This document shows positions 14,956 through 16,228 of a DNA stretch of 16,228 nucleotides, piece by piece. The notes beneath the pieces are model-generated. The model was not told where the DNA came from. It searched no databases and saw nothing but the letters and a program-made list of their open reading frames with translations. The DNA is from an uncultured Campylobacter sp. (GTDB taxonomy: Bacteria > Campylobacterota > Campylobacteria > Campylobacterales > Campylobacteraceae), in the NCBI RefSeq assembly GCF_937973075.1, contig NZ_CALBWL010000052.1, positions 1-16,228 of the forward strand. The letters run 5' to 3'. The position numbers were made by a program, and so were the translations under genes. Position 1 is the stretch's first letter. Each line of letters begins with the position of its first letter.

Positions 14956-16116
14956 TTGAAAACCGATAAATGGCTATATTACTTCACCTGCGCGCTCATT
15001 ACGATCGGCATGATATTTTCGCTGTCGCTGAGCTCATATACGGTGCTTCTGCTGGGTGCTACGCCACTGCATTTTTTTTATCGTCAGTGCGCGGTGGGGA
15101 TCGCGTGTATCGCGGTGATGTGGATCGTCTCGCGCGCCGATCCCGATAAATGCCTAACGCCGGTGTGCATGTCGCTTTTTGCGATCATGGGGATTTTGAT
15201 GCTCGCGATGGGCTTTTTACCCAAGTCTTTGGTCGCCGACGTAAACGGCGCGGCGCGCTGGATCAGACTGCCGTTTTTTAACCTCGCGCCGGTGGAATTT
15301 TTCAAGGTGGGTTTCATCTACTTTTTAGCGTGGAGCTTCTCGCGCAAGCTCGATCACTCCAAAAAAAGCATCGGGCGCGAGATCGCGACGCTGCTTCCTT
15401 ACGTAGCGCTTTTCGGCTTTGTGGTGATCCTAGTCGCCATCGTGCAAAACGATCTGGGGCAGGTCGCGGTGCTGGGGCTTACGATGATTTTTATGTCGCT
15501 TTTCGCGGGTACGAGTTTTAAGCTCATCGGCTTTAGCCTTATGGGGATTTTGGGGCTTGCTTACGTTTTTATCGTCACGAGCGCGCACAGAGTTGATCGC
15601 GTGCGCTCGTGGTGGGGCGGCGTGCAGGATTTCGTGCTGTCGTTTATGTCGCCGGAGACCGCTGCAGGGCTGCGTATAGAGGACGCTAGCGCGCCGTATC
15701 AGGTCGGACACTCGCTAAATGCGATAAACAACGGCGAGTTTTTCGGGCAGGGGCTTGGGCTCGGGAGCTTTAAGCTTGGCTATCTGAGCGAGGTGCATAC
15801 CGACTTCGTGCTCGCAGGTATCGCCGAGGAGTGGGGATTTATCGGGATTTTGCTCATCGTGGCGCTATTTTATGCGATGCTCTTTCGCATCTTTCAGACC
15901 GCGAGTAAGTCGCCGAGTAACGTAAATTTCCTCTTTTGCCTGGGTATCGGCTTTATGTTTTTCTTTTCGTTCATCATCAACTCCTACGGCATTACGTCGA
16001 TCTCGCCGGTTAAGGGTATCGCCGTGCCGTTTCTGAGCTACGGCGGCAGCCACCTGCTCGCGGCGTCGTTTGCGGTGGGGCTCGTTTTGATGGCGTCAAA
16101 AAGGGCGAAATTTTAA
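14956..16116 (+). CDS. ftsW: septal peptidoglycan polymerase FtsW (SEDS family)
   Basis: FtsW is a SEDS glycosyltransferase that polymerises septal peptidoglycan from lipid II together with its partner class B PBP. The 386-residue protein has about ten hydrophobic helices. Family motifs are clear: NGAARWI from residue 97, PVEFFK after it, QNDLGQ, GQGLGLGSFKLGYLSEVHTDFVLAGIAEE with the catalytic-type Asp at 283, and KGIAVPFLSYGGS up to about 365. These fit FtsW better than RodA, though the two are close. The start is TTG 14956, with GGAG at 14946-14949 six bases upstream; the nearby ATG at 14952 is in another frame and stops after five codons. The upstream spacer shows no clear promoter. Downstream, a murG gene would be a normal neighbour but is not visible. 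Confidence 0.93.
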   Translation: MKTDKWLYYFTCALITIGMIFSLSLSSYTVLLLGATPLHFFYRQCAVGIACIAVMWIVSRADPDKCLTPVCMSLFAIMGILMLAMGFLPKSLVADVNGAARWIRLPFFNLAPVEFFKVGFIYFLAWSFSRKLDHSKKSIGREIATLLPYVALFGFVVILVAIVQNDLGQVAVLGLTMIFMSLFAGTSFKLIGFSLMGILGLAYVFIVTSAHRVDRVRSWWGGVQDFVLSFMSPETAAGLRIEDASAPYQVGHSLNAINNGEFFGQGLGLGSFKLGYLSEVHTDFVLAGIAEEWGFIGILLIVALFYAMLFRIFQTASKSPSNVNFLFCLGIGFMFFFSFIINSYGITSISPVKGIAVPFLSYGGSHLLAASFAVGLVLMASKRAKF

Positions 16117-16228
16117 AGCTTCTGCGGGCTTTGGGCGAGCGCGGTTTAAATTTAGACGTAAAATTTAGAGCCGAATTTGCGCTTAAAATTCTACTCCAAA
16201 GCGCGCCGAGGCTTAAATTTAAGCGAGA

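Noticed and set aside
16117..16228. Start of a gene after ftsW
   Set aside because: A forward frame is open to the window end, but it has no ATG or ribosome-binding site and does not read like MurG; the reverse strand is open too.

Overview
The window looks like chromosomal DNA of a Campylobacter-type epsilonproteobacterium, probably an oral or gut species with a moderate GC content such as C. gracilis, C. showae or C. rectus. The species guess is from memory of style only. Support comes from the Era N-terminus, the set of competence (Cts) proteins, and AT-rich spacers packed with AAATTTTAAAATTT-like palindromes. All genes read on the + strand.

Layout: 1-480 is an AT-rich spacer with no clear gene. 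Era GTPase follows at 481-1350. From 1413 to 10860 nine genes are packed with overlaps or spacings of a few bases and behave as one operon: a PilM/PilN-like fusion, a PilO-like protein, a PilP-like protein (CtsR), a secretin (CtsD), an ExeA/MshM-like ATPase (CtsP), a TPR membrane protein, a small exported protein of unknown function, a GspE/PilB-type ATPase (CtsE) and a GspF/PilC-type inner-membrane protein (CtsF). A strong intrinsic terminator lies at 10868-10899. Next is ftsK (DNA translocase, 10981-13263), which has no ATG, GTG or TTG at its true 5' end and appears to start on ATA. A gene-free spacer of about 1.7 kb follows (13264-14955). It begins with AAATTT palindromes and ends in a GC-rich block of degenerate tandem repeats. 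ftsW (14956-16116) has a TTG start and is followed by 112 bases with no assignable gene.

How the genes work together: the nine-gene operon would build an envelope-spanning type II secretion / type IV pilus-like machine of the kind needed for natural transformation in C. jejuni. CtsD would be the outer-membrane channel. The PilP/O/MN-like proteins would form the periplasmic and inner-membrane alignment complex. CtsF would be the platform, CtsE the assembly motor, and CtsP plus the TPR protein a GspA/GspB-like or MshM/MshN-like accessory pair. The gene order matches the secretory half of the Vibrio MSHA pilus locus (I-J-K-L-M-N-E-G) closely. There is no pilin, prepilin peptidase or retraction ATPase in the window, so those parts must be encoded elsewhere. 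Era, FtsK and FtsW are housekeeping genes for ribosome assembly, chromosome segregation and septal wall synthesis.

The points most worth a second look are the non-canonical ftsK start, the MSHA-like order with a fused PilM-PilN, the unrecognised exported protein between the TPR protein and the motor ATPase, and the repeat block upstream of ftsW. I saw no mobile element, CRISPR array, tRNA or rRNA.
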